From Oscillatoria nigro-viridis PCC 7112 (GTDB lineage: Bacteria; Cyanobacteriota; Cyanobacteriia; Cyanobacteriales; Microcoleaceae): 64,000 nucleotides of DNA. Both the position numbers and the translations under genes were made by a program. Numbering within the stretch: the stretch's first letter is position 1; each line of letters starts with the position of its first letter. The stretch lies in contig NC_019729.1 in the NCBI RefSeq assembly GCF_000317475.1, positions 6,586,501 through 6,650,500 on the forward strand, given 5' to 3'. The notes below the pieces were generated by a model that was given only the letters and a program-made list of their open reading frames with translations, made no database searches and was not told where the DNA came from. Shown here piece by piece: positions 1-9,597 of the stretch.

Positions 1-2334
1 TCTCCCGTGCCGATTCCGATTAGCGATCGAGTGGGTTTAGCCGTAGAACCAGGTCAAACTTTAGCACTCATTGGCGGCGACATCCAACTCCAAGGCGGCA
101 ATTTAACCGCCAGCGGCGGACAAATTTTACTCGGTAGCGTCGCCAGTCCCGGTTTAGTTAATTTTGCACTAACCCCTGCTGAGCAACAGCCGGCTAATTT
201 AACTGTTAATTATGACAACATTCAGAACTTCGGCAATATTCAAATATCCAATGGATCACTGATTAACACCAGCGGCATTGGTGGCGGCAGAATAGAGTTA
301 AAAGGTGGAAATGTCGCCCTCAGCGGTGCGCGAATTTATGCGCTGACACTGGGAAATATTGACGGTAGAGGTATCGATATCACCGCTCAAAAGTTGCGAG
401 TGGAAAACGGAACGCAATTTTCTACCCTGACTCTAGGAGATGGTGCAGGAGGCGATATCAATTTCCGGGCTGCTGATTCAGTAGAAATGAGCGGGCTGGG
501 AGTTGAGGGCTATCAACAGGTTGCAATTAAATATTTGGTATCGGGAACTACAGACCCATTTGACCCGCTAATGATGCTGTTTAATGCTAGTGCTGGTAGC
601 GGTTCGGGGGGCGATATTACGATCGACACCGGCCGCCTGCTCTTCAACAATGGCGTAGTAGGTAGCGGCATCGCTTTTGGTGGTGGAAATGGCGGAAATT
701 TAATCATTCGCGCCAATACTTTTGAGATGGTGGGTTCTGGAATTAACAGCGGGACAGCTAAAGAAAGTAGCGGTGCGGGAGGAAGCATTAGTGTTGATGT
801 CGAGAAATTAATTATGCGCGACGGTTCTATTCTCGGTACGACGAGCTACAGCAGCGGCCCGTCGGGGAATATCAACATTAAAGCTGCTGAATCAGTAGAA
901 TTGTCTAACAGCGGCCCGACAACAGTTGTGTCAACCGGAATCAGCACGCTGAGTATCGCATCTAACGGCAGGGCGGGGAATATTAACGTTGATACTAAAC
1001 GGTTGACTCTCTCTGGAGGTTCGGCGTTTACATTGGGAACGGGTGTTTTAGTGGGCAGGTTTTTGTTTTCTCAGGAGGGCGGATCTGCTGGAAACTTAAC
1101 AGTTAGGGCTACTGAATCAGTAGAAATTTCAGGCATTTCTCAACTTTTGAGCAGCGGAATTCAGAATGCGAGTGCGCTGACTTCTGGAACTTTGAGTTCT
1201 AGTCGGGGCGGGGATATTCGTATTGATACGCCAAGCCTAACCGTGCGGGATGGGGGGATAGTTTCTACGAGTTCTTTGGGTGTAGGAGATGTGGGGAATA
1301 TTACTGTTAATGCCGATCGCATCGAGGTCAGCGGCAGCGGAAATAATGGTCTGTTTGTCAGTACAATTGATGCTTCGGTGGGCAAGATATTTGGTACTAA
1401 TCCCAATGCTACTGCAAATGCCGGTTCGTTGCATCTGAAGGCCGATCGACTAATTGTCAGAGATGGAGCTACAGTGACGGTACAGGCTACGGGAACCGGA
1501 CGCGCTGGTAATATCAATATTGTCGCAAATTCGATCGACCTTGACAACAAAGCAAGGATTGACGGTACGACTGTATCCGGTACTGGGGCGAATATTAACC
1601 TGCAAGCGCGAGACATCCAATTGCGCCGCAACAGCCAAATTACCACCGATGCAGGCACTTCTGACGGCGGCAATATCAACATCAACAGCAACATTCTTCT
1701 CGCCCTCCCCCAAGAAAACAGCGACATCACAGCCAACGCCCGCACAGCAGGCGGCGGCCGCGTCAATATCGATGTCCCCAATGTCTTCGGTTTTACAGCA
1801 GCGAGTCGCGAACAAGTCAGAAACAGGTTAGGGCTCAGTGACGCCCAATTTGCAGCGTTGCAAGTAAGTCCTACCTCTCTGCTTCCCAGCAGCGACATCG
1901 CCGCGATTTCCCAAAGTGGCGGCCCAGCTTTGCAAGGGGCGGTAACATTTAGTTCTGTTGGAGTGAATCCCGTTCAAGGTTTAGTGGAACTGCCGCAAAA
2001 TGTGGTGAATCCGGCTGCGTTAATTGTCGCAAATCCCTGCATCGAAGGGGCCGAGAACGAGTTTACCGTGACTGGGCGGGGGGGAGTGCCACCGAGTCCT
2101 AATGAAGTTCTCAGCAGCGCAGAAGAACCGTTTCCGTGGGTGGAACCAGCGGTAGGTGGAAGTCAGCAAGTAGAAAGCCAAAGAGCATCCATAGAAATTA
2201 GACCAACAGAAATTATTCCCGCTCAAGGTTGGGTAATGGACGATCGAGGACAAGTAAGGCTGGTAGCCTATAATTCACGTGGTGGTGCATCTCTTCTGCG
2301 TCCGAAACCGACGGGTGTTTGCGTACCTCGATAG
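1..2334 (+). CDS. Filamentous haemagglutinin-type exoprotein (TpsA-like), 5' end outside window
   Basis: This is the C-terminal part of a large secreted repeat protein; the frame is open to the window edge, so the start lies upstream. The visible part matches the next gene from its residue 95 or so onward, including the segment around GLAVEPGQ and LALIGGDIQLQGG. It consists of Gly/Asn/Ser-rich beta-helix repeats (patterns such as GGDI-I, GNINI-A, SVE-SG), as in two-partner-secretion exoproteins. The tail from about residue 676 (counted from the GTG at position 7) holds a conserved block NPCIEGA-NEFTVTG-GG and ends in GVCVPR. Only two cysteines are visible, in these two places. No TpsB outer-membrane pore gene is in the window. 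Function as adhesin or surface filament is inferred from the family. Likely a tandem paralogue of the next gene. Confidence 0.85.
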   Translation, partial: SPVPIPISDRVGLAVEPGQTLALIGGDIQLQGGNLTASGGQILLGSVASPGLVNFALTPAEQQPANLTVNYDNIQNFGNIQISNGSLINTSGIGGGRIELKGGNVALSGARIYALTLGNIDGRGIDITAQKLRVENGTQFSTLTLGDGAGGDINFRAADSVEMSGLGVEGYQQVAIKYLVSGTTDPFDPLMMLFNASAGSGSGGDITIDTGRLLFNNGVVGSGIAFGGGNGGNLIIRANTFEMVGSGINSGTAKESSGAGGSISVDVEKLIMRDGSILGTTSYSSGPSGNINIKAAESVELSNSGPTTVVSTGISTLSIASNGRAGNINVDTKRLTLSGGSAFTLGTGVLVGRFLFSQEGGSAGNLTVRATESVEISGISQLLSSGIQNASALTSGTLSSSRGGDIRIDTPSLTVRDGGIVSTSSLGVGDVGNITVNADRIEVSGSGNNGLFVSTIDASVGKIFGTNPNATANAGSLHLKADRLIVRDGATVTVQATGTGRAGNINIVANSIDLDNKARIDGTTVSGTGANINLQARDIQLRRNSQITTDAGTSDGGNININSNILLALPQENSDITANARTAGGGRVNIDVPNVFGFTAASREQVRNRLGLSDAQFAALQVSPTSLLPSSDIAAISQSGGPALQGAVTFSSVGVNPVQGLVELPQNVVNPAALIVANPCIEGAENEFTVTGRGGVPPSPNEVLSSAEEPFPWVEPAVGGSQQVESQRASIEIRPTEIIPAQGWVMDDRGQVRLVAYNSRGGASLLRPKPTGVCVPR

Positions 2335-2335
2335 G

Positions 2336-2440
2336 TAAGCTGTCGCGCATTTAAATTGTATATTCTCCGCGGGCTCATAGGCCCACCCCACAAGACGGGG
2401 AATTGTTTTTTAACAGACAATTTAAATGTAGAACAGCTTA
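2336..2440. mobile_element. 105-bp miniature element with IS630-type ends (copy 1)
   Basis: The stretch begins TAAGCTGTCGCGCATTTAAA and ends with the inverted match TTTAAATGTAGAACAGCTTA. Both ends carry TA, the target used by IS630/Tc1-type elements. The same ends occur at 25511-25600 and on the transposase-bearing element at 36368-37559. It has no coding capacity and sits between two tandem exoprotein genes, two bases after the first stop codon. It is probably a MITE mobilised in trans by the IS630-type transposase. Confidence 0.8.
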
Positions 2441-2502
2441 CTCTTCAGGTTTTAGCTAACCAGTCGCTATTTTACTCCTACTAAATTAACAGGAATTAAA
2501 AG

Positions 2503-5424
2503 ATGCCCCGCCAATATTCCGCCCTATTTTTTGCATTCTTACTGCTGTGTCCTTTCGGTGCGATCGCCCAAATTGTCCCCGATAATTCCCTGGGCGCGGA
2601 AAGTTCGCGAACAGTTCCCGATACTATCAACAACTTACCCTCAGATAGAATCACTGGCGGTGCAATTCGCGGAGCAAATTTATTTCATAGTTTCCAACAA
2701 TTTAACGTTGGTGAAGCCCGAGGAGCATATTTTGCCAATCCTAACGGAATTGCGAATATTTTCACCCGCGTTACTGGTGGCAACCCTTCTAATATTTTAG
2801 GTGTGTTGGGAGTCCAAGGAAATGCCAACTTATTTTTACTTAATCCGAAAGGGATTGTCTTCGGCCCCAATGCCAGGTTAGATTTGCGCGGCTCATTTAT
2901 CGGTTCAACTGGTAGCGGAATTCTCTTTGATAATGGCTTTGAATTTAGTGCAGCTAATTCTAATGCAGTGCCATTGTTAGCGATTAATATTCCTGTGGGT
3001 TTAAGATTTAGAGACAATCCCGGTACAATTGTCAACTCTTCCCAAACACTGGCTCCTACATCAGCCTTACCGCCACTCCCCATAGAAATTCCTGCTTTTG
3101 AAAAACTCGGTTTAGCAGTAGATCCCGGTCAAACTTTAGCATTAATTGGCGGTGACATTCAACTCCAAGGAGGAAATTTAACTGCTTATACCGGACAAAT
3201 TCTTCTGGGTAGTGTGAAAAGTCCAGGTTTAGTGCAATTTGAACCAACAGCTTTAGGTCTGAATTTAAACTATCGCAATATTCAGAACTTCGGCAATATT
3301 GAAATGAACGGTGCCTTTATAAATACCAGCGGATTAGGAGGTGGGAAAGTCGATATTCGAGGGGGAAATATCAATCTTAACGGTTCAGGAATTTATGGAC
3401 TGACACTCGGAAATATTGATGGTAGAGGCATTAATATCAATTCCCAAAATTTGCGAGTAGAGGGGGGGTCGCAAATTTTCGCCTCCACACTGGGAGAGGG
3501 GAGAGGAAGCGATATCAAAATCCGCGCTACTGACTCAGTAGAAATGATCGGGTTGGGAATTGAGGGCTATCAGCAGCTTACAGAAAATTTTCAGACATCT
3601 GGAACAGGCAACCCTTTTATTTCGCAAATCGTTCTGTTTACTAGCGCTATTGGCAGTGGAGCAGCCGGAGATATTAACATTGAAGCCGGACGGCTGTTGA
3701 TGAGCAATGGGGTAGTGGGCGGTGCCCCCACCTTTGGTGCTGGGAATGGCGGAAATCTGGCTATCCGCGCCAACACCGTCGAACTCGTCAGTTCAACGCT
3801 CTATAACGGAACAACGAACGAAAGCACCGGTCAAGGCGGAAACATCACTGTTGAAGCCCAACGGTTAATACTGCGCGATGGCGGTGCTTTTGCCAGCTTC
3901 AGCCTTAGTGATGGAGCATCGGGAAATATCGCGATTAAAGCGAGTGAATCTGTGGAATTATCGGGTAGTCTTCCTGTAGGTCTGGGGCAAACTCGGCTCG
4001 GCACGAATACTTTTGATGGGAATGGAAAAGGTGGGGATATTAGCATCGACACTAAGCGGCTGAGTGTTTCTAATGGAGCCACAATTAGTTTAACGACGGG
4101 TGCAATTTTTGGCGAAGTTGTATTTTCTACAAGTGGGGGGACGGGAGGAAATTTAACTGTGAGAGCCTCCGAGTCTATAGAAGTGAGCGGCGAGTCCAGA
4201 TTTTTGGGGAATGCGGGCTATGTAGCAAGTTCTTTTGTTACTCAAACTGCAAGTTCTGGTAGAGGTGGAGATATCCGCCTCTCAACACCTAAACTAACTG
4301 TGCAGAATGGCGGCGTTATTTCTGCGGCTTCTTTGGGTATAGCAGATGCAGGAGATATTACAATTAATGCCAATAGCTTAGAAGTGCAAGGTATTGGGAG
4401 TAACAGTCGGTTGAGCCGTAGTGCAATTGAAGCCTCGGCTGGTAGGGCGTTTAATGCTGTCAATCCCACTGCTAGCGGAAATGCAGGCTCGTTGAATTTG
4501 AATGCTAATCAATTGATGCTTCGGGATAGTGCAGTGGTTAACGTTCAGTCTTTAGGAACAGGTAGGGCTGGCAATATAAACGTTGTAGCTAACTCAATTG
4601 CCCTGGACAATAAAAGCATAATTGATGGCACAACCGTCACTGGTTCCGGTGCAAATATTAACCTAAAAGCGCAAGATATTCAGTTGCGGCGCGGTAGCAC
4701 AATTACCACCGATGCAGGTATTTCTGACGGTGGAAATATCAGAATTAATAGCGATCTTTTGGTGGCTTTACCGCGAGAAAACAGTGATATTACAGCTAAT
4801 GCTCGCACAGCTATGGGCGGACAAGTGACGGTCAATGTACCAAATATCTTTGGCTTTACAAGTATTAACCGCGAACAAGCCAGGAGTAGTTTAGGACTGA
4901 GCGATGCTGAATTTGCAGCTTTACAAGTGAATCCAACTTCTTTACTTCCCACTAGCGATATTGCAGCTATTTCTCAACAGGCAGGCCCGGCTTTACAAGG
5001 AGCAGTAACGTTTAGCTCTACGGGGGTAAATCCCGCTCAAGGGTTAGTAGAATTAGAGCAAAATGTAGTCGATCCCAGCCGATTAATTGCTGCTAATCCT
5101 TGCATAGAAGGGGCAGGAAACGAGTTTACCGTGACTGGGAAAGGAGGAGTGCCAGCCAGTCCTAATGATGCCCTCAGCAGCGCTGCAGCGCCTTTTCCTT
5201 GGGTGGAAGAGGCAGGAAGAAATGCAACGAGCAATGTAGGGGATTTAACCGATGTAACGGATAAAGCGAAGTTGGAAGAGGGGGAAATCCGGGATCGGGA
5301 AGTTGTTCCGGCGCAAGGTTGGGTGGTGAATGCGAAAGGAGAAGTTATGCTTGTTGGATATAATCCGGGTAATGCTGCTGACTCTCGCAATCCTCGACGG
5401 AGTTATGGTTGTGTGCCGCGTTGA
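2503..5424 (+). CDS. Filamentous haemagglutinin-type exoprotein (TpsA-like), complete
   Basis: A 973-residue secreted protein. It starts with a signal peptide (hydrophobic core about residues 6-22, probable cleavage after AIA). The TPS/haemagglutination activity domain follows at about residues 25-160, with the characteristic NPNG at 79-82 and NPKGI at 114-118. The rest is a long run of beta-helix repeats. The tail repeats the block seen in the preceding gene: Cys867 in NPCIEG and Cys970 in YGCVPR are the only cysteines after the signal peptide. In the family, the TPS domain directs export through a TpsB pore; no such gene is present here. The ATG at 2503 is chosen because it gives a clean signal peptide. 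It stands between a paralogue upstream and a TPR-CHAT protease gene 120 bp downstream, both on the same strand. Confidence 0.9.
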   Translation: MPRQYSALFFAFLLLCPFGAIAQIVPDNSLGAESSRTVPDTINNLPSDRITGGAIRGANLFHSFQQFNVGEARGAYFANPNGIANIFTRVTGGNPSNILGVLGVQGNANLFLLNPKGIVFGPNARLDLRGSFIGSTGSGILFDNGFEFSAANSNAVPLLAINIPVGLRFRDNPGTIVNSSQTLAPTSALPPLPIEIPAFEKLGLAVDPGQTLALIGGDIQLQGGNLTAYTGQILLGSVKSPGLVQFEPTALGLNLNYRNIQNFGNIEMNGAFINTSGLGGGKVDIRGGNINLNGSGIYGLTLGNIDGRGININSQNLRVEGGSQIFASTLGEGRGSDIKIRATDSVEMIGLGIEGYQQLTENFQTSGTGNPFISQIVLFTSAIGSGAAGDINIEAGRLLMSNGVVGGAPTFGAGNGGNLAIRANTVELVSSTLYNGTTNESTGQGGNITVEAQRLILRDGGAFASFSLSDGASGNIAIKASESVELSGSLPVGLGQTRLGTNTFDGNGKGGDISIDTKRLSVSNGATISLTTGAIFGEVVFSTSGGTGGNLTVRASESIEVSGESRFLGNAGYVASSFVTQTASSGRGGDIRLSTPKLTVQNGGVISAASLGIADAGDITINANSLEVQGIGSNSRLSRSAIEASAGRAFNAVNPTASGNAGSLNLNANQLMLRDSAVVNVQSLGTGRAGNINVVANSIALDNKSIIDGTTVTGSGANINLKAQDIQLRRGSTITTDAGISDGGNIRINSDLLVALPRENSDITANARTAMGGQVTVNVPNIFGFTSINREQARSSLGLSDAEFAALQVNPTSLLPTSDIAAISQQAGPALQGAVTFSSTGVNPAQGLVELEQNVVDPSRLIAANPCIEGAGNEFTVTGKGGVPASPNDALSSAAAPFPWVEEAGRNATSNVGDLTDVTDKAKLEEGEIRDREVVPAQGWVVNAKGEVMLVGYNPGNAADSRNPRRSYGCVPR

Positions 5425-5440
5425 AGTTGGGTTTTTTTTG

Positions 5441-5480
5441 ACCGCAGATGTAGGCGGATTAACGCGGATTAACGCAGATA
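5441..5480 (+). repeat. Dispersed GCGGATTAACGCAGAT repeat
   Basis: Short repeat made of two to three GCGGAT(T/G)-ACGC units followed by CAGATA. Related copies are at 18010-18049 in the same orientation and 23981-24020 reversed. It lies in the spacer between the TpsA-like gene and the CHAT gene. Role unknown. Confidence 0.6.
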
Positions 5481-5544
5481 AAGAATAAGATGGATTTGGG
5501 TTAGTTAGTATGTGTGTCTGCTGCTGTAATTTTATTTTTTAAAT

Positions 5545-8160
5545 ATGAAGTTTTCTCGATCGCTCCGACAAGTAATTCTGTTATTTGTGATTTCCTGTCT
5601 GCTATCCGTTGCGATTCCTCCGGGAGTTGCTCGGGTTAATCCACCACCAGCGGTGCAGCTTGTCCGACAAGCTCGAACTCTGTACCGAGAGGAACGTTTT
5701 TCGGAAGCTGTACCGCTGTTGCAGCAAGCGGCGGCGCAGTTTGAGGCAAAAGGGGAAAATCTCGATCGCGCCGCGGCTTTGAGCAATTTAGCTGCAACCT
5801 ACGGGCAGTTGGGGCTTTGGGAAGAAGCAGAAAAAGCTGTGAATTCGAGTTTGTCGGCTGTGCGAACACAGGCAAAAACTCCCGAACAGCAGCGGATTTT
5901 GGCTGAAACTCTGAACATTCAAGGACAGTTGCAACTCGAACGGGGGCAGACTCAAGATGCGATCGATATTTGGAAGCAAGCTGCTAAAATTTTTGAGCAA
6001 ATTGATAGTAAAAATCAACTTTTTCAAGTTCAAATTAATCAAAGTCGGGCTTGGGAAATTCTCGGACTTTACCCCAGAGCTTGTAAAATGCTGTTAGCTT
6101 CTTTCAAGCTGGAAAACCAAACTTGCGAAGTTTCGGCAGCGGGTTTGGAAACTTTGAAAAATCAGCCGGTTTCTCTCGAACAAGTCCGGGCAATTCATGC
6201 TTTAGGGCGGGTGCTGCGGGTTTTGGGACAACTGGAACGATCGCAGGATTTACTGTTGGTGGGACTCGCAGCAGCCCAAAAATTAGGTAGCCGACCAGAG
6301 GAGGCTGCAATTTATCTCAATCTGGGCAATACGGTACGGGCTAAAAGCAATAAACCGGGTTTGACACCAGAACAGCGGGGTGATTGGGAACGCTTTGCCC
6401 TAGAGTATTATGCTCGATCGATCGAGGCGATGCCGGAGCGATCGCTTTTACAAATTCAAGCGAAGTTAAACCAATTGAGTCTTTTGGTCGATCGCCAAGA
6501 TTGGTCTGAAGCAGAGGGTTTGTGGCGTTCTATCGAACCTCAAACCGCTCAATTTGGGTCGAACCGCGCCGGACTTTACGCTCAAATTAATCTAGCTCAA
6601 AGCTTGATGAAATTAGCTCAGTCGCCTGCGAAAACTTTGAGTTTAAGCGATATTGACACAATGCTCGATCGCTCTCTCGAACCGGCAAAGAGTTTGGGCG
6701 ACCAACGGATACAAGCTTATATTCTGGCAGCAAAAGGCAAACTATCGGAAATCGAAAAGCAGTATCAGAAAGCGGAAAATCTCACAATTCAGGCTTTGAG
6801 TTTAGCACCGGCGTTTCAATCTCCCGATATTGCTTACCAATTGTTTTGGCAACTGGGACGGATTCGGAAAGCTCAGGGAAATACAGAAGGGGCGATCGTT
6901 CAATATACTCAAGCTGTGAATGTACTGTCTTCTTTGCGGGGCGATTTGGTGACAGTCAATCCCGAAGTGCAATTTTCGTTTCGGGAAAGTGCCGAACCGG
7001 TTTATCGGGAATTAGTCGGGCTGCTTTTGCAAGAGGAATCTCCCAGTCAAGCTAAATTGAAACTGGCGCGCCAAACGGTGGAATCTTTGCAGTTGGCGGA
7101 ATTGGACAACTTTTTTCGGGATGCTTGCGCTGATGCTAAACCAAAGTCGATCGAGGAAATCGATCCGACAGCGGCGGTGATTTATCCGATTATTTTGAGC
7201 GATCGTTTGGAGGTAATTTTGTCAATTCCCGGCAAACCCCTGCGCCGCTACACTACTAACAAGTCTCAAGCCGAGTTGGAAACTGCCTTCAGACAAGCCA
7301 AGAATACCATCAGGCCTGCTTCTTTCCCCCGCAACAGGAGGCAAGCGGTTGAACAGGTTTACGACTGGTTAATCCGCCCCGCAGAAGCGGATTTGACGGC
7401 TAGCGGGATTAAAACCCTGGTATTTGTACTCGACGGTTACTTGCGAAATCTGCCGATGGCGGTACTGCACGACGGTGAAAAGTTTTTGGTAGAAAAATAC
7501 AGTATTGCTTTGGCGCCGGGATTGCAATTGCTGGCACCGAAACCGCTGAACAAAGTCAAGTTAAGAGTGCTCGCCGCTGCCCTCTCCGAAGCGCGTCAAG
7601 GCTTCTCGGCTTTGCCGGGGGTGACGCAGGAAATTCAGCAAATTGCAGCCGAGATGCCGGCGAGTTCGCTGCTGAATCAAGATTTTGTCAGCGGGCGGTT
7701 GCACGATCGAATTAAAGCTTTGTCTTACCCGATCGTCCATTTGGCAACTCACGGTCAGTTTAGCTCGAATGCGGCGGATACTTTTATTGTGACTTGGGAC
7801 CAGAAAGTGAATGTTAAGGAGTTCGATCGACTGCTGCGAGTCCGCACTGGGGAAAAACAACAGCCGATCGAACTTTTGGTTTTGAGTGCTTGCGAAACTG
7901 CTTCGGGGGATAACCGCGCGGCTTTGGGTTTGGCTGGGGCCGCAATTCGATCGGGTGCCCGCAGCACCGCCGCCACCCTTTGGCAAGTCAACGACGAATC
8001 TACAGCTATCTTTATGACTGAGTTTTACAAGCAGCTTGCTTCTTCTAAAACCAGCAAAGCTGAAGCCCTCCGCAACGCTCAATTAACTCTGTTGCAAAAC
8101 CAGCAGTATCAGAATCCGTATTTCTGGGCACCTTTCGTGCTGGTGGGCAATTGGCAGTAA
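5545..8160 (+). CDS. Secreted TPR-CHAT domain protease
   Basis: An 871-residue protein with a signal peptide (hydrophobic core about residues 10-26). Tetratricopeptide-like helical repeats follow from about 35 to 480, and a C-terminal CHAT domain from about 550 to 870. CHAT domains are caspase/separase-related cysteine proteases. The expected dyad is present: His736 in HLATHGQF and Cys783 in VLSACETASGD. The nearby AALGLAGAAI--GA and LWQVND segments are also typical. The repeats probably bind a partner or regulate the protease. The signal peptide implies action in the periplasm or outside, unlike most CHAT proteases. Position directly after two TpsA-like genes, and the fusion of the same two domain types at 26716-31599, suggests it acts on or with the exoproteins; this is inference. 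Confidence 0.9.
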   Translation: MKFSRSLRQVILLFVISCLLSVAIPPGVARVNPPPAVQLVRQARTLYREERFSEAVPLLQQAAAQFEAKGENLDRAAALSNLAATYGQLGLWEEAEKAVNSSLSAVRTQAKTPEQQRILAETLNIQGQLQLERGQTQDAIDIWKQAAKIFEQIDSKNQLFQVQINQSRAWEILGLYPRACKMLLASFKLENQTCEVSAAGLETLKNQPVSLEQVRAIHALGRVLRVLGQLERSQDLLLVGLAAAQKLGSRPEEAAIYLNLGNTVRAKSNKPGLTPEQRGDWERFALEYYARSIEAMPERSLLQIQAKLNQLSLLVDRQDWSEAEGLWRSIEPQTAQFGSNRAGLYAQINLAQSLMKLAQSPAKTLSLSDIDTMLDRSLEPAKSLGDQRIQAYILAAKGKLSEIEKQYQKAENLTIQALSLAPAFQSPDIAYQLFWQLGRIRKAQGNTEGAIVQYTQAVNVLSSLRGDLVTVNPEVQFSFRESAEPVYRELVGLLLQEESPSQAKLKLARQTVESLQLAELDNFFRDACADAKPKSIEEIDPTAAVIYPIILSDRLEVILSIPGKPLRRYTTNKSQAELETAFRQAKNTIRPASFPRNRRQAVEQVYDWLIRPAEADLTASGIKTLVFVLDGYLRNLPMAVLHDGEKFLVEKYSIALAPGLQLLAPKPLNKVKLRVLAAALSEARQGFSALPGVTQEIQQIAAEMPASSLLNQDFVSGRLHDRIKALSYPIVHLATHGQFSSNAADTFIVTWDQKVNVKEFDRLLRVRTGEKQQPIELLVLSACETASGDNRAALGLAGAAIRSGARSTAATLWQVNDESTAIFMTEFYKQLASSKTSKAEALRNAQLTLLQNQQYQNPYFWAPFVLVGNWQ

Positions 8161-8161
8161 T

Positions 8162-8340
8162 TATCGGAAATTGGGCATGGGGAATTGGGCATGGGGCATC
8201 GGCCAAAGAGGGCATCGGCCAAAGAGGGCATCGGCCAAAGAGGGCATCGGGAATTGGGAATTGGGCATGGGCCAAAGAGGGCATTGGCCAAAGAGGGCAT
8301 CGGCCAAAGAGGGCATCGGAAATTGGGCATCGGGCAACTG
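8162..8340 (+). repeat. 16-bp tandem repeat array (GGCCAAAGAGGGCATC)
   Basis: Six copies of GGCCAAAGAGGGCATC in two blocks of three (8201-8248 and 8270-8317), separated and flanked by short GGGAATTGGGCATGG segments. It fills the spacer between the CHAT gene and cruF. The antisense reading frames rich in PMPSLADALFG are products of this repeat and are not treated as genes. Confidence 0.9.
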
Positions 8341-8422
8341 ACTGAAATGCAGTTGGTTTTTTGTTAAAGTTTGTAAACTGTTAAGAGTGCTTTCTGCATC
8401 TAATATTTTTTCGAGGAGTCCC

Positions 8423-9364
8423 ATGAAGCAACTTTTGATTGCTGAGCGCTTTTGCCTGATTGCCCACGTCTTGTCAATGGCTTTTGGATTGGCAGGGTTG
8501 CTGCTGATTTTACCCCGTCCCGAATTGGTGATGAGTTTGCCACCTGCGGGGCAAACGCTATTCCAGTGGGGGATGGCTGGGGGTGGAGTAGTTTATATCA
8601 TTTTTGGTGCAGCAGCAGTTGCTCTCTATTCCTTGCGGACATTGGGTTTGGGTGCAACTCTGGGTTTTTTGCTGCCTTCTGTGTTTTTGTCCTTGAGTAG
8701 CGAGTTGTTGGGCACGAGTACGGGTTTTCCCTTCGGCAACTACCATTATTTGAGCGGTTTGGGCTACAAAATTGCAGGGCTGGTTCCGTTTACAATTCCC
8801 CTTTCGTGGTTTTATCTGGGACTGGTTTCATACATAATTGCTCGCGCTGGAGTAGCGGTTGGTAAAGGTGAACTCAACTGGGTGCGCCAAATTGGGGCGA
8901 TCGCCCTGGGTGCTTTGCTGCTAACAGCTTGGGATTTTGTACTAGATCCGGCGATGAGTCAAACTTCTGTACCTTTTTGGGAGTTTGAGGAACTTGGGGC
9001 TTTCTTTGGGATGCCTTACCGCAATTTGGCTGGCTGGATGGGTACGGGGGCGCTATTTATGTCTGTAGCCGCTTTCTTGTGGAGAAAAACACCGATTAAA
9101 TTAGAGCGATCGGAATTGGGTTTGCCCTTAATTGTTTATTTGGTAAACTTTGCTTTCGGAGCAATTATCACTGTAACTTCGTTGGATTCTCGGTTCTGGT
9201 TCCCGACATCGCTAGCGGTGCTTCTGGGTGTAGTTCCGGCGATCGCGTTAAGCTGGATCGCTAAACCCGCAACAGGTGACGTAACCGAAACAATGCCGTC
9301 TTTGGAGACATCTGCGATCGCGGCTGAAATTCCACCTCAGCCCGTGGGCGTTTTGCGTAAGTGA
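8423..9364 (+). CDS. cruF: Carotenoid 1',2'-hydratase CruF-type membrane protein
   Basis: A 313-residue integral membrane protein with about seven hydrophobic segments, of the carotenoid biosynthesis family PF04240/DUF422. In cyanobacteria CruF hydrates the psi end of gamma-carotene-type precursors on the way to myxoxanthophyll. The start at 8423 is preferred over an ATG 36 bases earlier because GAGGAG stands at the right distance before it, and the 12 upstream residues look untranslated. The next gene encodes a CruG-type glycosyltransferase, the usual partner, which strongly supports the call. A perfect hairpin follows the stop, so cruF and cruG may be transcribed separately. Confidence 0.88.
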   Translation: MKQLLIAERFCLIAHVLSMAFGLAGLLLILPRPELVMSLPPAGQTLFQWGMAGGGVVYIIFGAAAVALYSLRTLGLGATLGFLLPSVFLSLSSELLGTSTGFPFGNYHYLSGLGYKIAGLVPFTIPLSWFYLGLVSYIIARAGVAVGKGELNWVRQIGAIALGALLLTAWDFVLDPAMSQTSVPFWEFEELGAFFGMPYRNLAGWMGTGALFMSVAAFLWRKTPIKLERSELGLPLIVYLVNFAFGAIITVTSLDSRFWFPTSLAVLLGVVPAIALSWIAKPATGDVTETMPSLETSAIAAEIPPQPVGVLRK

Positions 9365-9423
9365 GTTGCTAGCGAGCAACCCCGGCTGATTTAGCAAAAA
9401 CTTACACTAATTTTTGAGCTAGT

Positions 9424-9460
9424 TTAAAAACCCGGTTTCTACAAGAAACCGGGTTTTTAA
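9424..9460 (+). terminator. Hairpin terminator after cruF
   Basis: Perfect 17-bp arms (9424-9440 and 9444-9460) around a 3-base loop, GC-rich in the middle and ending in a T run. It fits an intrinsic terminator and can work in both directions because of the A/T-rich arm ends. It lies 60 bp after the cruF stop. Confidence 0.75.
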
Positions 9461-9560
9461 GTGGCGATTTTTTCATTCCCTATTCCTGTAATATGTGTGA
9501 GGTCAAAATTTTATTAAGTTTTTTCAATTGACACCAACCGTAATTCCCAATTCTTCAATT

Positions 9561-9595
9561 GAAAATCTAAAATCTAAAATCTAAAATCTAAAATC
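9561..9595. repeat. STRR heptamer array (AAAATCT)n
   Basis: Five successive AAAATCT units immediately before the cruG start codon. Similar heptamer arrays are scattered through the window, as is typical of filamentous cyanobacteria. Confidence 0.85.
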
Positions 9596-9597
9596 CC

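Noticed and set aside
8045..8424. Several antisense and sense frames rich in PMPSLADALFG or GIGQRGHRPK
   Set aside because: They are direct translations of the 16-bp tandem repeat in several frames and have no start signals.
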